From: Chimaeribacter californicus
Lineage (GTDB): Bacteria; Pseudomonadota; Gammaproteobacteria; Enterobacterales; Enterobacteriaceae
Length of the DNA stretch: 64,000 nt
NCBI RefSeq assembly: GCF_002858675.1
Contig: NZ_PJZF01000023.1
Coordinates: forward strand, 16,072-80,071
Direction of reading: 5' to 3'
Position numbers and translations under genes: made by a program. This document shows positions 15,091 to 24,584 of this stretch, piece after piece (positions within the stretch are counted from its first letter, which is position 1; each line of letters starts with the position of its first letter). The notes beneath the pieces were generated by a model. It saw only the letters and a list, made by a program, of their open reading frames with translations. It made no database searches and had not been told where the DNA came from.

Positions 15091-18000
15091 TTATTGCATA
15101 ATCTCAAAGTTGTAGCCATTCGGCGCAAAGTTCAAATTGTAGAACGGATCGTACTGGAAATAGTGCGGATGCTTACTGTAGAGATGACTCAGCTCCCGAT
15201 GTAAGCGCGCTACTTTTTCCGCATCCATATGATCCAGCCCGCGCGATACCGATTCATGATGAACCAGGGTGACGCTTTGGCACATAACGTTATAGAAGCC
15301 GTTTTCCACCAGTTTCATACAAAGATCAACATCGTTATAAGCAACCGGGAAGGTTTCATCAAACCCATTGATCTGCTCATATTTGGTCCGCTCTACCATC
15401 AGGCAGGCCCCGGTTACCGCCAGCCAGTTATATTCAATCTGGTTGCGCAGGAAATAGCCGGGATGGTCTTTATGCTGGCGCATATAGGCATGCATCGGCC
15501 CGTTCTGCAGGTTCAGGACGCCGGAGTGCTGGAGGGTCTGCTGATCGCCATACACCAGTTTTGCGCCCACTGCGCCAATATGTTTCAACTGCGCATAACC
15601 GGCCATCCGCTCCAGCCAGTCCTCCTGCAGGACTTCCGTATCATCGTTCAGGAACAGCAGAATACTGCCTTGCGCCACTTCAACACCACGGTTGTTCAGC
15701 TCCGAGAAGTTGAACGGTTTATCGTGGCGGAGCATCCTGATTTTTGGCTGGCTAGCCAGGTGGGATAGATACGCTACTGTCTCCGGCTTCTGTGAGCCAT
15801 TATCAACTACCACAATTTCGTAGTGCGGATAGCGGCTCTTTGTCAGAATGGAGTCGATACAGCGGGCCAGAACATCATGATTATCACGCGTAGGAATGAT
15901 AATGGAGATTAACGGCTCATTGCTGACGGCATAGTTAACCCGAAAGTAGCCCGGATAGTTGGGTAACTCTTCCACTGTCCCTTTAAGGCCACGGCGTTCC
16001 AGCGCACTTTCGCGTACCGCACGGGAAGCAGCCAGCACATAGGGCTTGGCTGTCATATCTGAGGCCACAGAAGCCGGGATAATGCGCCAGTGATACAGCA
16101 CCTTGGGAATATGGCTGATCTTATCCGTTATCTCTGTCAGGCGCAGGATGAAGTCCCAGTCCTGGCAGCCATTGAACTCAGAACGTAACCCGCCGAGCTG
16201 GCGCGCCACACTGAGGCGCACACAGGCGACATGGCAGGTAAACATGGTGCCCATCATGGTGTCAGGCGACCAGTCCGGCTTGAAGTGTGGCTGCGAGAAA
16301 TGCCCTTCCGGGGTGAACTTATCTTCATCGCTGTAGATAAAGTCAGGATCTTCGGCATTGATGCATTTGACCAGCTCAAACAGGCAGTCATCTGTCAGCT
16401 CATCATCATGATCCAGGAAAACAATATATTCCCCGGTGGCATTGTCGATGGCCACGTTAGTGGCACCCGCAATCCCCCGGTTCTCTTCCAGCTGCACTAC
16501 TTTAATACGTGGGTCATCAAACGCATTCAGCGCCGGCGTAATGGCCGGATCGGGGCTGGCGTCATTGGCCAGGATCAGTTCCCACTCCGGATACCATTGG
16601 TTACGCACTGAATTCACCATGAGTTCCAGTAAATCCAGCGGCGTATTGTAGATCGGTACAATAATCGAGAAGGTAGGCTTGTGAGCAAATCCGGCAACAA
16701 TTTCGTTAAAGTAATGAGGCTTAGCCGCCGGAATATACACATAGTCCGCAGGCCGTTCCGCCAGGTGATAGTGGCCATCCGGTTCCCGGTTAAAGAAAGC
16801 ATGTGGTTGCTGCAGCGCATTGCCCGTGGCCAGGTTTTCACGATAGGCCTGCTGCTGATAAGCAGGATGATGGAGGAACCAGCCCGGCCTGACTTTCATA
16901 GCCAGAGTAAGCAGACGCCCTTTATGGCGCTCAGGGACTTTGTAGTAGAGGCTTCGGGCGGCGTTCCGGCTCTTATGTTTAAGTTGCTGGGCAGTAGTGG
17001 AATGTGCCAGACGCGTGGAAAGGGCAGCCTTGCCACGGCGCAGCACTTTTCCGGCTTTGACTTTCAGTGATTGTCCAATATAAAAACAACGGATAAAGAT
17101 CCGCTTCGCCGGCGCCCGTACCGACATCGGCATACGGCGCCCAACAACCCGCAGTGGCGAGGATATTTTCCAGCTGGCTGACCCCAGCAGCTGGGCAATA
17201 TCGTGGTTCTGGCGCTCAATCAACTGGGCCTGCTGGGCCAGAATCTGCGCCTGGGCCTGCTGCTCCTGCTCCAGTTGCTGAAGTCGCGCCTCTTTCTGAA
17301 CAAGTAAGGCTTTCGCCTCATCCAGGGTCTCTTGCAACTGGGCCACGTTTTCGACCGCTTTTTCACCCTCCTTACGCAAGGAGGCAAAGGATGGGGCACG
17401 GAATTTACAAGAGACATCCCTGAGCACAGGGTAGATCTGTTTCTCTTCTTTCAACTGGACGAAAGCCATAAACCGGGCTTCCTGGTGCAGGTAAGCCTCA
17501 AGATCCTGTTCATCGCAATTAAAACCGATAGACTGCAGGACATCCAGCGTAAATCTGCCCAGATTATTGGTGTGGTAGAACCGGGTGGCCGCGAAAGAGG
17601 TGATGCGTAACAGAGAGTGGAAAACACCCCGGAATACAATATAACCCAAAGAAATTGGCTCATTAGCAATCCACTCCTGATCGAAGTAAACGACCTTACC
17701 ATTATCCTGGCGAATCATATTGAAAGGGAGTGCATCCTGATAAGTCGCTGGGAGAGACAATGTCTTATCAAGATTGCCGGAGACTTTATCTGCACGCAGC
17801 AACAGCTCATTTACCCAGCCCCGTGCCCAGTCCCCGACTTCCGTTATCAACCAGTCAGGGCGGTTAACAATATAGGTCAGGCCTGACCACAGAGAGGCAC
17901 CGGAATAGAATTGGCTCTCGCCACCGATGTTATGCACCGGGTTAGTGTTCCCGGCCTCCATAGAGGGGCCTTCAGGCGTAATCGTCAGTTTTCCCTTTTC

Positions 18001-19086
18001 CAGGTGGGTAAACTGTATCTCTTTGCAGTACTGGGGTAACCGGCTGTCAGAATAGTGATAAGCCGCCACATTTTCCGTGATGGCGTCTTGCGGCTGCTGG
18101 CTGCAGATCATCAGGAAAGAGCTGGAAAGATCGGCGGCCAGCCCGTTTTTCCAGATATTGCTGATGCCCTGTTCCAAAGAGAACACATTTTCCGCAATGA
18201 CCTGCTTATCTTTATGCGCACTTTCTACCGCGAGCGGCCCAAGCGCTTCTGCATGTTCATGCCACCCCAGCGGGGTCACCATGGATACCGGCAGTTTATA
18301 GTCAGGCAACGGCAGGTACGTCTGAGTGTCGGTAAAACCTGCCTCATGCAGTAAGGTACAGAGCTCCTGGCGACCAAAGGTGACGACACCATGCTCATGG
18401 TACGCATTATTGATGCCATACATCGGCAAATTGACATGATCTTCGTTGGCACCCGCAAAGTACTTGATGCCCAGCTTATTTTCGATGGCAATAAAGAGTT
18501 TGCTTTCTGGCAGCATACGCCCGCGGCAGAAAGCAAGCATCTCCTGCTGCCCGTCGGGCCCCAGGAAAACACGCGCATACTCCAGCACACCAATCAGCAG
18601 CACCGCATCAAACTGGCCTAAATCGGGCAGGCGGTCGCTGGGTGAGCAGATGACTTCAACATTCTCCAGATCGCGCGTTCGCTGTCGGGCAATACTGGCG
18701 CGGCGAAGACTCCCTTCAACGGCGACCACTTCGGCCCCCATTTCCCCCAGGAAACGGGTTATCGCCCCACAGCCACAGCCAATTTCCAGCACCCGCTTAC
18801 CGGCAAACCAACTTTTAAACGGCCGTAATAAATTGGAGCGACGTGAACTGAGATGGTAAGTCGATGGCCAGTCTTTTATCGCCTTCGCCAGTTCATTTGA
18901 GTTAACACTGACATCATCGGCGGCCTTAATGGTTTGCCAGACGTAATTTTCAGCTTCATCGCCATCGCTGTAAGCGAAGTCAGGCAGCACCGGCGGGCAC
19001 CAGACACCGCTGTCTTCCGCGCGGATAAAATTATTGGAAAGCAAAACAGAGTGAATATTACTGAGTTTCAAAGTTAATTCTCGCAT
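15091..19086 (-). CDS. Giant methyltransferase / kinase-like / coiled-coil / double GT2 protein of O-chain synthesis and termination
   Basis: 1331 aa. In order: (1) SAM methyltransferase, about 30-300, with VLEIGCGCG at 99-107 and VAVEGS at 121-126; (2) about 340-560, a region with D451-x-x-P454-x-N456 followed by YFD469QEW, resembling the catalytic loop and metal aspartate of APH-type kinases; (3) a Gln/Glu-rich coiled coil, about 571-635; (4) first GT2 domain, about 805-1000, with LDHDDEL at 891-897; (5) second GT2 domain, about 1061-1290, with LFLNDDT at 1144-1150. The first half recalls the WbdD chain terminator and the whole recalls WsaE-type rhamnan enzymes. The ATG overlaps the wzt end by 29 bases. 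Methylation/phosphorylation of the chain end plus rhamnosyl transfer is inferred. Confidence 0.8.
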   Translation of the reverse strand: MRELTLKLSNIHSVLLSNNFIRAEDSGVWCPPVLPDFAYSDGDEAENYVWQTIKAADDVSVNSNELAKAIKDWPSTYHLSSRRSNLLRPFKSWFAGKRVLEIGCGCGAITRFLGEMGAEVVAVEGSLRRASIARQRTRDLENVEVICSPSDRLPDLGQFDAVLLIGVLEYARVFLGPDGQQEMLAFCRGRMLPESKLFIAIENKLGIKYFAGANEDHVNLPMYGINNAYHEHGVVTFGRQELCTLLHEAGFTDTQTYLPLPDYKLPVSMVTPLGWHEHAEALGPLAVESAHKDKQVIAENVFSLEQGISNIWKNGLAADLSSSFLMICSQQPQDAITENVAAYHYSDSRLPQYCKEIQFTHLEKGKLTITPEGPSMEAGNTNPVHNIGGESQFYSGASLWSGLTYIVNRPDWLITEVGDWARGWVNELLLRADKVSGNLDKTLSLPATYQDALPFNMIRQDNGKVVYFDQEWIANEPISLGYIVFRGVFHSLLRITSFAATRFYHTNNLGRFTLDVLQSIGFNCDEQDLEAYLHQEARFMAFVQLKEEKQIYPVLRDVSCKFRAPSFASLRKEGEKAVENVAQLQETLDEAKALLVQKEARLQQLEQEQQAQAQILAQQAQLIERQNHDIAQLLGSASWKISSPLRVVGRRMPMSVRAPAKRIFIRCFYIGQSLKVKAGKVLRRGKAALSTRLAHSTTAQQLKHKSRNAARSLYYKVPERHKGRLLTLAMKVRPGWFLHHPAYQQQAYRENLATGNALQQPHAFFNREPDGHYHLAERPADYVYIPAAKPHYFNEIVAGFAHKPTFSIIVPIYNTPLDLLELMVNSVRNQWYPEWELILANDASPDPAITPALNAFDDPRIKVVQLEENRGIAGATNVAIDNATGEYIVFLDHDDELTDDCLFELVKCINAEDPDFIYSDEDKFTPEGHFSQPHFKPDWSPDTMMGTMFTCHVACVRLSVARQLGGLRSEFNGCQDWDFILRLTEITDKISHIPKVLYHWRIIPASVASDMTAKPYVLAASRAVRESALERRGLKGTVEELPNYPGYFRVNYAVSNEPLISIIIPTRDNHDVLARCIDSILTKSRYPHYEIVVVDNGSQKPETVAYLSHLASQPKIRMLRHDKPFNFSELNNRGVEVAQGSILLFLNDDTEVLQEDWLERMAGYAQLKHIGAVGAKLVYGDQQTLQHSGVLNLQNGPMHAYMRQHKDHPGYFLRNQIEYNWLAVTGACLMVERTKYEQINGFDETFPVAYNDVDLCMKLVENGFYNVMCQSVTLVHHESVSRGLDHMDAEKVARLHRELSHLYSKHPHYFQYDPFYNLNFAPNGYNFEIMQ

Positions 19087-20446
19087 TCAAATCAGCCAAA
19101 CCGGTGAATGTAGTTACTGAGCCAACGGCCAGATGAATAGAGTCATAGCGACGATCGTGAGGCGTGACCTCACCCTGCAGGGAACTGCTGGCAATACCTG
19201 CTGAGACAAAAAAATCGCCTTCAGGCAACATCATCGGAAGCGTAATCGACACAACGCTTTCCTGCCCTGCCTGCCCTTCATCAATCCAAGGCACCGACTG
19301 CCACTCTGAGTTAGTGTTATAAACGGTGACCCCTTCTTTGGTTTTGATGGCAAAACCAAAAATAGGACGTACCACGTGCTGGTGGAACCTGACTTTGAAC
19401 AACAGTGTCAAGGGTTTACGGGGAATAACCTGGCTTGGGTAGGTTTCATCCCCTTGTTGCAGGTGGAAGTCCACCAGCTCGGCGGCCCGGTCGCCCCAGC
19501 GGTATTCCGCCGGGTTATAATTCACCCGCTCTTCATACGCGCCATTCACCAGATTTTTCAATGCGCCGCTTGAGGCCGGGGTCGTTTTCCCCTCCTCCCG
19601 TGCCGAGCGCGCCGTTTCACCGATTACGGCTTCTTCAATCAGCGCTTCAGCCTCTTCACGCGCCCCTTTTTCCGCCTGGGGTTTGCCAAACAGAATATCC
19701 AGGTAGCGGTTCACCACATCCCGTGGTTTCCCCTGTACCTGGACATTACCGCCATCCAGCAGCAGCGCACTGTCGCAATGGGTGACAATCTGTTCAGTGG
19801 CATGGGAAACAAACAGAATGGAGGTGCCCTGTTCTTTCAGCTTTTTCAGGCGGGCAAAACATTTGGCCTGGAACTTGGCATCGCCGACCGCGAGCGCCTC
19901 GTCAACAATCAGAATTTCCGGATCAATCTGCGCCTGCACGGCAAACGCCAGGCGCACCAGCATCCCGCTGGAGTAGGCACGTACCGGGGAGTCGATAAAG
20001 TGGCCGATGTCAGCAAACGACAAAATGTCATCCAGTTTGGCATCGGTCTCCTCTTTGCTCAGACCCAGCAGAGAGGCGTTCAGATACACATTGTCGCGCC
20101 CGCTGAAATCGGTGTTAAACCCCGCCCCCAGCTCCAGCAGCGCCGCTACCCGGCCATTGACCTTGACGTCACCGGAGGTCGGCGTCAGGGTGCCGGCAAT
20201 GATCTGCAACAGGGTCGATTTACCGGAACCATTGCGGCCGACAATCCCCATGGTCTGGCCGCGCGGCAGCTCCAGTGAGACATCCCGCAGCGCCCAGAAG
20301 TCCTGGTGGTAGACCCGTGGCTGGCGGCCAAGGCGGCGATCCAGTTGCGGCACAATGAACTGTTTGAGGCGACGAACCGGGCTTTCGTAAACCTGATAGC
20401 ATTTGCTTATATTTTCAATGCGGATCGCAAAATCTTCAGAGGACAT
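19058..20446 (-). CDS. wzt: O-polysaccharide ABC exporter ATPase Wzt with chain-end-binding C-terminal domain
   Basis: 462 aa from the ATG at 20446. Walker A GRNGSGKS at 70-77, the degenerate signature YSSGMLVRLAFA and Walker B EILIVDEAL are intact in the N-terminal ATPase (about 1-260). The extra C-terminal domain (about 310-455, with FGFAIKTKEGVTVYNTN) matches the Wzt carbohydrate-binding domain that recognises a terminal modification on the O-chain. It overlaps wzm by 11 bases and the downstream giant gene by 29. With Wzm it moves undecaprenyl-linked polysaccharide across the inner membrane. Confidence 0.93.
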   Translation of the reverse strand: MSSEDFAIRIENISKCYQVYESPVRRLKQFIVPQLDRRLGRQPRVYHQDFWALRDVSLELPRGQTMGIVGRNGSGKSTLLQIIAGTLTPTSGDVKVNGRVAALLELGAGFNTDFSGRDNVYLNASLLGLSKEETDAKLDDILSFADIGHFIDSPVRAYSSGMLVRLAFAVQAQIDPEILIVDEALAVGDAKFQAKCFARLKKLKEQGTSILFVSHATEQIVTHCDSALLLDGGNVQVQGKPRDVVNRYLDILFGKPQAEKGAREEAEALIEEAVIGETARSAREEGKTTPASSGALKNLVNGAYEERVNYNPAEYRWGDRAAELVDFHLQQGDETYPSQVIPRKPLTLLFKVRFHQHVVRPIFGFAIKTKEGVTVYNTNSEWQSVPWIDEGQAGQESVVSITLPMMLPEGDFFVSAGIASSSLQGEVTPHDRRYDSIHLAVGSVTTFTGLADLNARINFETQ

Positions 20447-21269
20447 CAGCAAACCCTTTTCTCGTCTTTTGGAACCAAGCATAACCCAGCCACATCACCA
20501 CCAGGGCCACCAGGGTATAGGTGCCCAGGCCAACAAAATCAGGCATTTTCCCCCAGATCAATACTGCCCTGGCTTGTTCAATAATAAAGGTCAGCGGATT
20601 GAGCAGAATCACGGGCTGAAGCTCTTGCGGCAGGGCAGAAATCGGGAAAAACACTGTAGACAGGTACATGGTCACGACCATCAGCAGTGACACGGTCTGG
20701 CCCACATCACGGAGAAAGACCCCCAGCGAGGCAATAAACCATGCCAGCCCCAGCGTCAAAAACAGCAACGGCAAAAACACCAGCGGAGCGAAGATGGCGG
20801 TCCAGTGCAGGAAGCCATTAAAAATAAAGAAGGCGGCTACCAAGACAAGCAGGCTGATCAGGCTGTGAAACAGCACGGAGCAGAGGGTGACAATCGGCAG
20901 GATTTCCAGCGGAAACACGACCTTTTTGACATAGTTCGCATTATGCACAATCAGGAAGGGTGCCCGGTTCAGCACTTCAGAAAACAGCCCGTGAATAATC
21001 AGCCCGACAAACAAAATCACCGCAAAATCTGTTTTTGACTCAGTGGCACCGCCGCCCGCCCAACGGGCCTTAAACACCACGGAGAAGACCAGCGTGTAGA
21101 CTGCCAACATAAAGATTGGGTTAATAAAAGACCAGAGCAGCCCCATGACAGAGCCTTTGTAGCGGCCTATAACATCCCGTTTGGCCATCTGAAAAATGAG
21201 GTTCCGGTGCCCCCAGGTGGTTGCCGCCAGCGAAAGCAGCGAGGCGGGCTTACGTGAATGTGGATTCAT
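20436..21269 (-). CDS. wzm: O-polysaccharide ABC exporter permease Wzm
   Basis: 277 aa of the ABC-2 type. The N-terminus has the family segment MAKRDVIGRYKGSVMGLLW, followed by about six hydrophobic membrane spans and the periplasmic-side stretch VFFPISALPQELQP. It pairs with Wzt, which it overlaps. Presence of this pair and absence of a separate wzy/wzx in this sub-locus indicate ABC-transporter-dependent O-polysaccharide assembly. Confidence 0.93.
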   Translation of the reverse strand: MNPHSRKPASLLSLAATTWGHRNLIFQMAKRDVIGRYKGSVMGLLWSFINPIFMLAVYTLVFSVVFKARWAGGGATESKTDFAVILFVGLIIHGLFSEVLNRAPFLIVHNANYVKKVVFPLEILPIVTLCSVLFHSLISLLVLVAAFFIFNGFLHWTAIFAPLVFLPLLFLTLGLAWFIASLGVFLRDVGQTVSLLMVVTMYLSTVFFPISALPQELQPVILLNPLTFIIEQARAVLIWGKMPDFVGLGTYTLVALVVMWLGYAWFQKTRKGFADVL

Positions 21270-21316
21270 TACCTTTCTTTTACCTTACGTCCTGAACCCT
21301 GCCGGCACGCTTTTTA

Positions 21317-21337
21317 TGCCGCCCGGTATGGGCGGCA
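21317..21337 (-). repeat. Intercistronic hairpin between rfbD and wzm
   Basis: TGCCGCCC (21317-21324) and GGGCGGCA (21330-21337) form a perfect 8-bp stem with a 5-nt loop in the 117-bp gap. No U tract follows on the minus strand, so it is more likely an RNA stability or processing element than a terminator. Confidence 0.5.
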
Positions 21338-21386
21338 GTGCGGTACTTACAGGGGTATGGTGAACCAGCATTGCTGAGCCATGCCG

Positions 21387-22259
21387 TTATGCATAGCGTG
21401 TGATGTCACGCAGGGCAGCCTGCCAGTCGCTGGGGGCAATCCCGAAAGCCGCCTCAATTTTGCGGCAATCCAGCCGGGAATTGGCCGGGCGTTGCGCAGG
21501 CGTAGGGTATTCTGCCGTGGTGATAGGGTTGATGCGCGGTTTCGCGGCAATGATGCCGGCCTCGACAGCCTGGCTCAGCAACGCGTCCGCAAAATCAGAC
21601 CAGCAGGTATAAGGTGCCCCGCTGTAATGGTAGATGCCCCAGGGCGCATCCGCGTTGCCGGCCACCCGGCGCGCGATGGCCAGCAGCGTGTCCGCGATGT
21701 CACCCGCATAGGTTGGGCTGCCAAGCTGGTCACTGACCACGGAGAGCTGGTCACGATCCCGGGCCAGGCGGATCATGGTTTTGACGAAGTTATTGCCGTA
21801 GGCACCAAACACCCAGGCCGTGCGCAAAATAATGTGGCGCGGGCAGGCCGCCGCAACCGCTTCTTCACCCGCCAGTTTGCTGGCGCCATAGACGCCGGTC
21901 GGGCCGGTCTGGTCATTTTCCTGATAGGTGCCCTCTTTATCCCCGGGGAAGACATAGTCGGTCGAAATGTGCAGCAACGCCGCGCCGGTGGTCTCTGCCG
22001 CCGCCGCCAGGGCCGCAGGGCCATCCCGGTTAATGGCGTACGCCAGCACCTGCTCGCTCTCCGCACGGTCAACGGCGGTGTAGGCAGCCGCATTAATAAT
22101 GACATCCGGCGCGAAGTCCGTAACCTGCCGGAGAACCGCTGCGCTGTCTGTAATATCCAGCTGTTGGCGATCTACCGCCAGAACGTCCCAGTCTGCCGGC
22201 GCACGGCATACCAGTTCCTTGCCCACTTGCCCGGCCCCGCCAACAATCAACAGTTTCAT
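21387..22259 (-). CDS. rfbD: dTDP-4-dehydrorhamnose reductase RmlD
   Basis: 290 aa extended-SDR enzyme. The N-terminal cofactor motif is GGAGQVGKEL (about 7-16), and GVYGASKLAGEE holds the YxxxK catalytic pair. It makes dTDP-L-rhamnose, the last step of the pathway. It lies downstream of rfbC and upstream of wzm on the minus strand, whereas rfbB and rfbA are divergent from it. Confidence 0.95.
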   Translation of the reverse strand: MKLLIVGGAGQVGKELVCRAPADWDVLAVDRQQLDITDSAAVLRQVTDFAPDVIINAAAYTAVDRAESEQVLAYAINRDGPAALAAAAETTGAALLHISTDYVFPGDKEGTYQENDQTGPTGVYGASKLAGEEAVAAACPRHIILRTAWVFGAYGNNFVKTMIRLARDRDQLSVVSDQLGSPTYAGDIADTLLAIARRVAGNADAPWGIYHYSGAPYTCWSDFADALLSQAVEAGIIAAKPRINPITTAEYPTPAQRPANSRLDCRKIEAAFGIAPSDWQAALRDITRYA

Positions 22260-22308
22260 AATCGTTTTTATTACCTTGGATAAAGATCGGTCACTCAGCC
22301 TTTATAAG

Positions 22309-22338
22309 GGAAAAGGCCCCAGGGTTCTCCCGGGGCCT
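22309..22338 (-). terminator. Possible internal terminator or attenuator between rfbC and rfbD
   Basis: GGCCCC(A)GGG and CCC(G)GGGCC (about 22315-22337) pair around a TTCT loop. On the minus strand the hairpin is followed by TTTTCCC. It would reduce read-through from rfbC into the rfbD-wzm-wzt genes, or separate them if those genes have their own promoter (TATAAA lies just downstream of the hairpin). Confidence 0.5.
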
Positions 22339-22360
22339 CGGTAAAAGGCACTGCGTCTGT

Positions 22361-22894
22361 TCAGAACAATTCAGAGAACGTTTTGCCCAGCTGGTCTTTC
22401 GCCGAAAGGCGCGGCTCAGCCACCGGCCAGTCGATGCCCACTTCCGGGTCGTTCCAAATCAGGCAGCCTTCGTTGGCCGGATCATAGTAATCCGTGCACT
22501 TGTATTCAAAATCGGCAAACTCTGAAATCACGACAAACCCGTGCGCCAGGCCAGGCGGCACCCACAGCTGGTTTTTGTTCTCTTCGGAGAGGGTCACGCC
22601 GACCCACTGCCTGAAAGAGGGGGAATCGGGGCGGATATCGACCACGACATCAAACACTTCACCCCGCACGACACGCACCAGTTTCCCCTGGGGTCTGGCC
22701 GTCTGGAAATGAAGGCCGCGCAACACACCCTGCGAGGAGCGCGAGTGGTTGTCCTGAACAAATTCCAGATCGATATCAAGCATTTCCTGATAGCGATCCC
22801 GCTGGAACGTTTCTAAAAAGAAGCCGCGCTGATCGCCAAAAACGTTAGGCTCGATCAGTTTCACACCTTTGACCCGGGTCTCAATCACATTCAT
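22361..22894 (-). CDS. rfbC: dTDP-4-dehydrorhamnose 3,5-epimerase RmlC
   Basis: 177 aa from the ATG at 22894 (MNVIETRVKGVKLIEP), the family start; a GTG four codons upstream is the alternative. It has FGDQRGFFLETF, the catalytic His segment GVLRGLHFQ, and VPPGLAHGFVV. This cupin-fold enzyme epimerises C3 and C5 of the 4-keto sugar. It is the first gene of the leftward O-polysaccharide block. Confidence 0.95.
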   Translation of the reverse strand: MNVIETRVKGVKLIEPNVFGDQRGFFLETFQRDRYQEMLDIDLEFVQDNHSRSSQGVLRGLHFQTARPQGKLVRVVRGEVFDVVVDIRPDSPSFRQWVGVTLSEENKNQLWVPPGLAHGFVVISEFADFEYKCTDYYDPANEGCLIWNDPEVGIDWPVAEPRLSAKDQLGKTFSELF

Positions 22895-23500
22895 TTCGTC
22901 ATTCACTCATATACTGACACGCCAACGTGCTGCCGATATCTCATTCCGCTGGGAAAATACCCTGTCAAAAACATATCAAGTATGCGTCTGATTGCGGGTG
23001 TAATTTATCCCAAAATGTTAGCACAGATGATCGTTATGCCAGAACCTTCTTAAAGGAAATATCTCGGGTTAAACAGCGTGAAGGTTACACGTTCCGTGTT
23101 CTACTTCACAACTCCTTTTCAATATCCACCGCCCGCGCCGGTTTAAGACCCGCTTTCGCTTGCAGCCGGTGGTTTTTCACACAATAAGCGCTGTTTACTG
23201 CATGATTAGCATCCTATTAATTTTAGTGTTTATTTTATTTTGGCTTATTATTGCCCGGTAAGATGCCCGGCCGATCCCTGTATTCTCATTTACTTTGCGA
23301 TTAATCTGAAAAATAAGAATTGCCTCAGTTTTACTTATCTTTAAATCCTCGACCATTCCTGTTGAGCATATCTTGCCAACAGGTATAATTCGTCGGTTTT
23401 GTATCAGGGTGTTGCATCCGGCGACCGGGTGCCATCGATACGTCTGAGCGACTCACGCCAGTGACGTGAGAGTAAATATTCCAGATATGAGTCTACGTTT
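22895..23500. promoter_or_regulatory. Divergent control region between rfbC (left) and rfbB (right)
   Basis: About 600 bp without a gene, A+T-rich in its right half. It holds a good plus-strand promoter for rfbB (23362-23389, annotated separately) and a minus-strand TTGACA (22968-22963) that may serve rfbC, without a convincing -10. A hairpin CTCACG (23452-23457)/CGTGAG (23465-23470) sits in the rfbB leader. No JUMPStart/ops sequence is seen in either direction. Confidence 0.6.
23358..23389 (+). promoter_or_regulatory. rfbB promoter overlapped by an inverted repeat (candidate operator)
   Basis: TTGAGC (23362-23367), a 16-bp spacer and a perfect TATAAT (23384-23389). The perfect 7-bp inverted repeat CCTGTTG (23358-23364) N12 CAACAGG (23377-23383) covers the -35 and abuts the -10, which is where a repressor dimer would block RNA polymerase. 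The regulator is unknown. Confidence 0.65.
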
Positions 23501-24565
23501 ATGAAAATTTTGGTTACGGGTGGAGCAGGGTTCATCGGTTCGGCGGTGGTGCGCCACATCATTAACCACACGGACGACAGCGTTCTGGTGGTGGACAGCC
23601 TCACCTACGCAGGGAACCTGGAGTCGCTGGCCGCAGTGGCGGACAATGCACGTTATCATTTCGCGCAGGTGGACATCTGCGACCGCCCTGCCCTCGACAC
23701 GCTGTTTGCCGATTACCAGCCTGACGTTGTGATGCACCTGGCCGCTGAGAGCCATGTTGACCGCTCTATCGACGGCCCGGCCGCCTTTATTGAAACCAAT
23801 ATCATCGGCACCTACTCCTTGCTGGAAGCGGCCCGCCACTACTGGGGAACGCTGGAAGGCGAGCGCAAAGCGGCCTTCCGCCTGCACCATATCTCCACCG
23901 ATGAGGTGTATGGTGACCTGCACGGCACCGATGACCTGTTTACCGAAACCACCCCGTATGCACCGAGCAGCCCTTACTCCGCCTCAAAAGCTTCCAGTGA
24001 CCATCTGGTGCGCGCCTGGCAGCGTACCTACGGTTTGCCGACGCTGGTGACCAACTGCTCCAACAACTACGGCCCGTACCATTTCCCGGAAAAACTGATC
24101 CCGCTGATTATCCTGAATGCGCTGGCCGGCAAGCCGCTGCCGGTGTACGGCAACGGCCAGCAGATCCGCGACTGGCTCTACGTCGAAGACCATGCGCGTG
24201 CGCTGTATAAAGTGGTGACCGAAGGTGAGATTGGTGAAACCTACAACATCGGCGGCCATAACGAGCGTAAAAACATCGATGTAGTGAAAACCATCTGCGG
24301 CATTCTGGATGAGCTGATTGCCGACAAACCGGCCGGCGTTACCCATTTTGCTGACCTGATCACCTATGTCACCGACCGTCCGGGCCACGATATGCGCTAC
24401 GCCATTGATGCCAGCAAAATTGAGCGCACCCTGGACTGGAAACCGGAAGAGACCTTCGAGAGCGGTATCCTGAAAACCGTGCAATGGTATCTGACCAATA
24501 AAGAGTGGTGGCAACGCGTGCAAAACGGCGCCTACGCCGGCGAGCGTCTCGGCCTGCAAAAATAA
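23501..24565 (+). CDS. rfbB: dTDP-glucose 4,6-dehydratase RmlB
   Basis: 354 aa extended SDR with [11 protein letters not shown] at the N-terminus, [10 protein letters not shown], and the [10 protein letters not shown] catalytic Tyr/Lys motif. It is very close to enteric RmlB in length and motifs. It forms dTDP-4-keto-6-deoxyglucose. rfbA follows after 19 bases, so the two are co-transcribed. Confidence 0.97.
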   Translation: MKILVTGGAGFIGSAVVRHIINHTDDSVLVVDSLTYAGNLESLAAVADNARYHFAQVDICDRPALDTLFADYQPDVVMHLAAESHVDRSIDGPAAFIETNIIGTYSLLEAARHYWGTLEGERKAAFRLHHISTDEVYGDLHGTDDLFTETTPYAPSSPYSASKASSDHLVRAWQRTYGLPTLVTNCSNNYGPYHFPEKLIPLIILNALAGKPLPVYGNGQQIRDWLYVEDHARALYKVVTEGEIGETYNIGGHNERKNIDVVKTICGILDELIADKPAGVTHFADLITYVTDRPGHDMRYAIDASKIERTLDWKPEETFESGILKTVQWYLTNKEWWQRVQNGAYAGERLGLQK

Positions 24566-24584
24566 TTACCTGGAAGGTGAGTCA

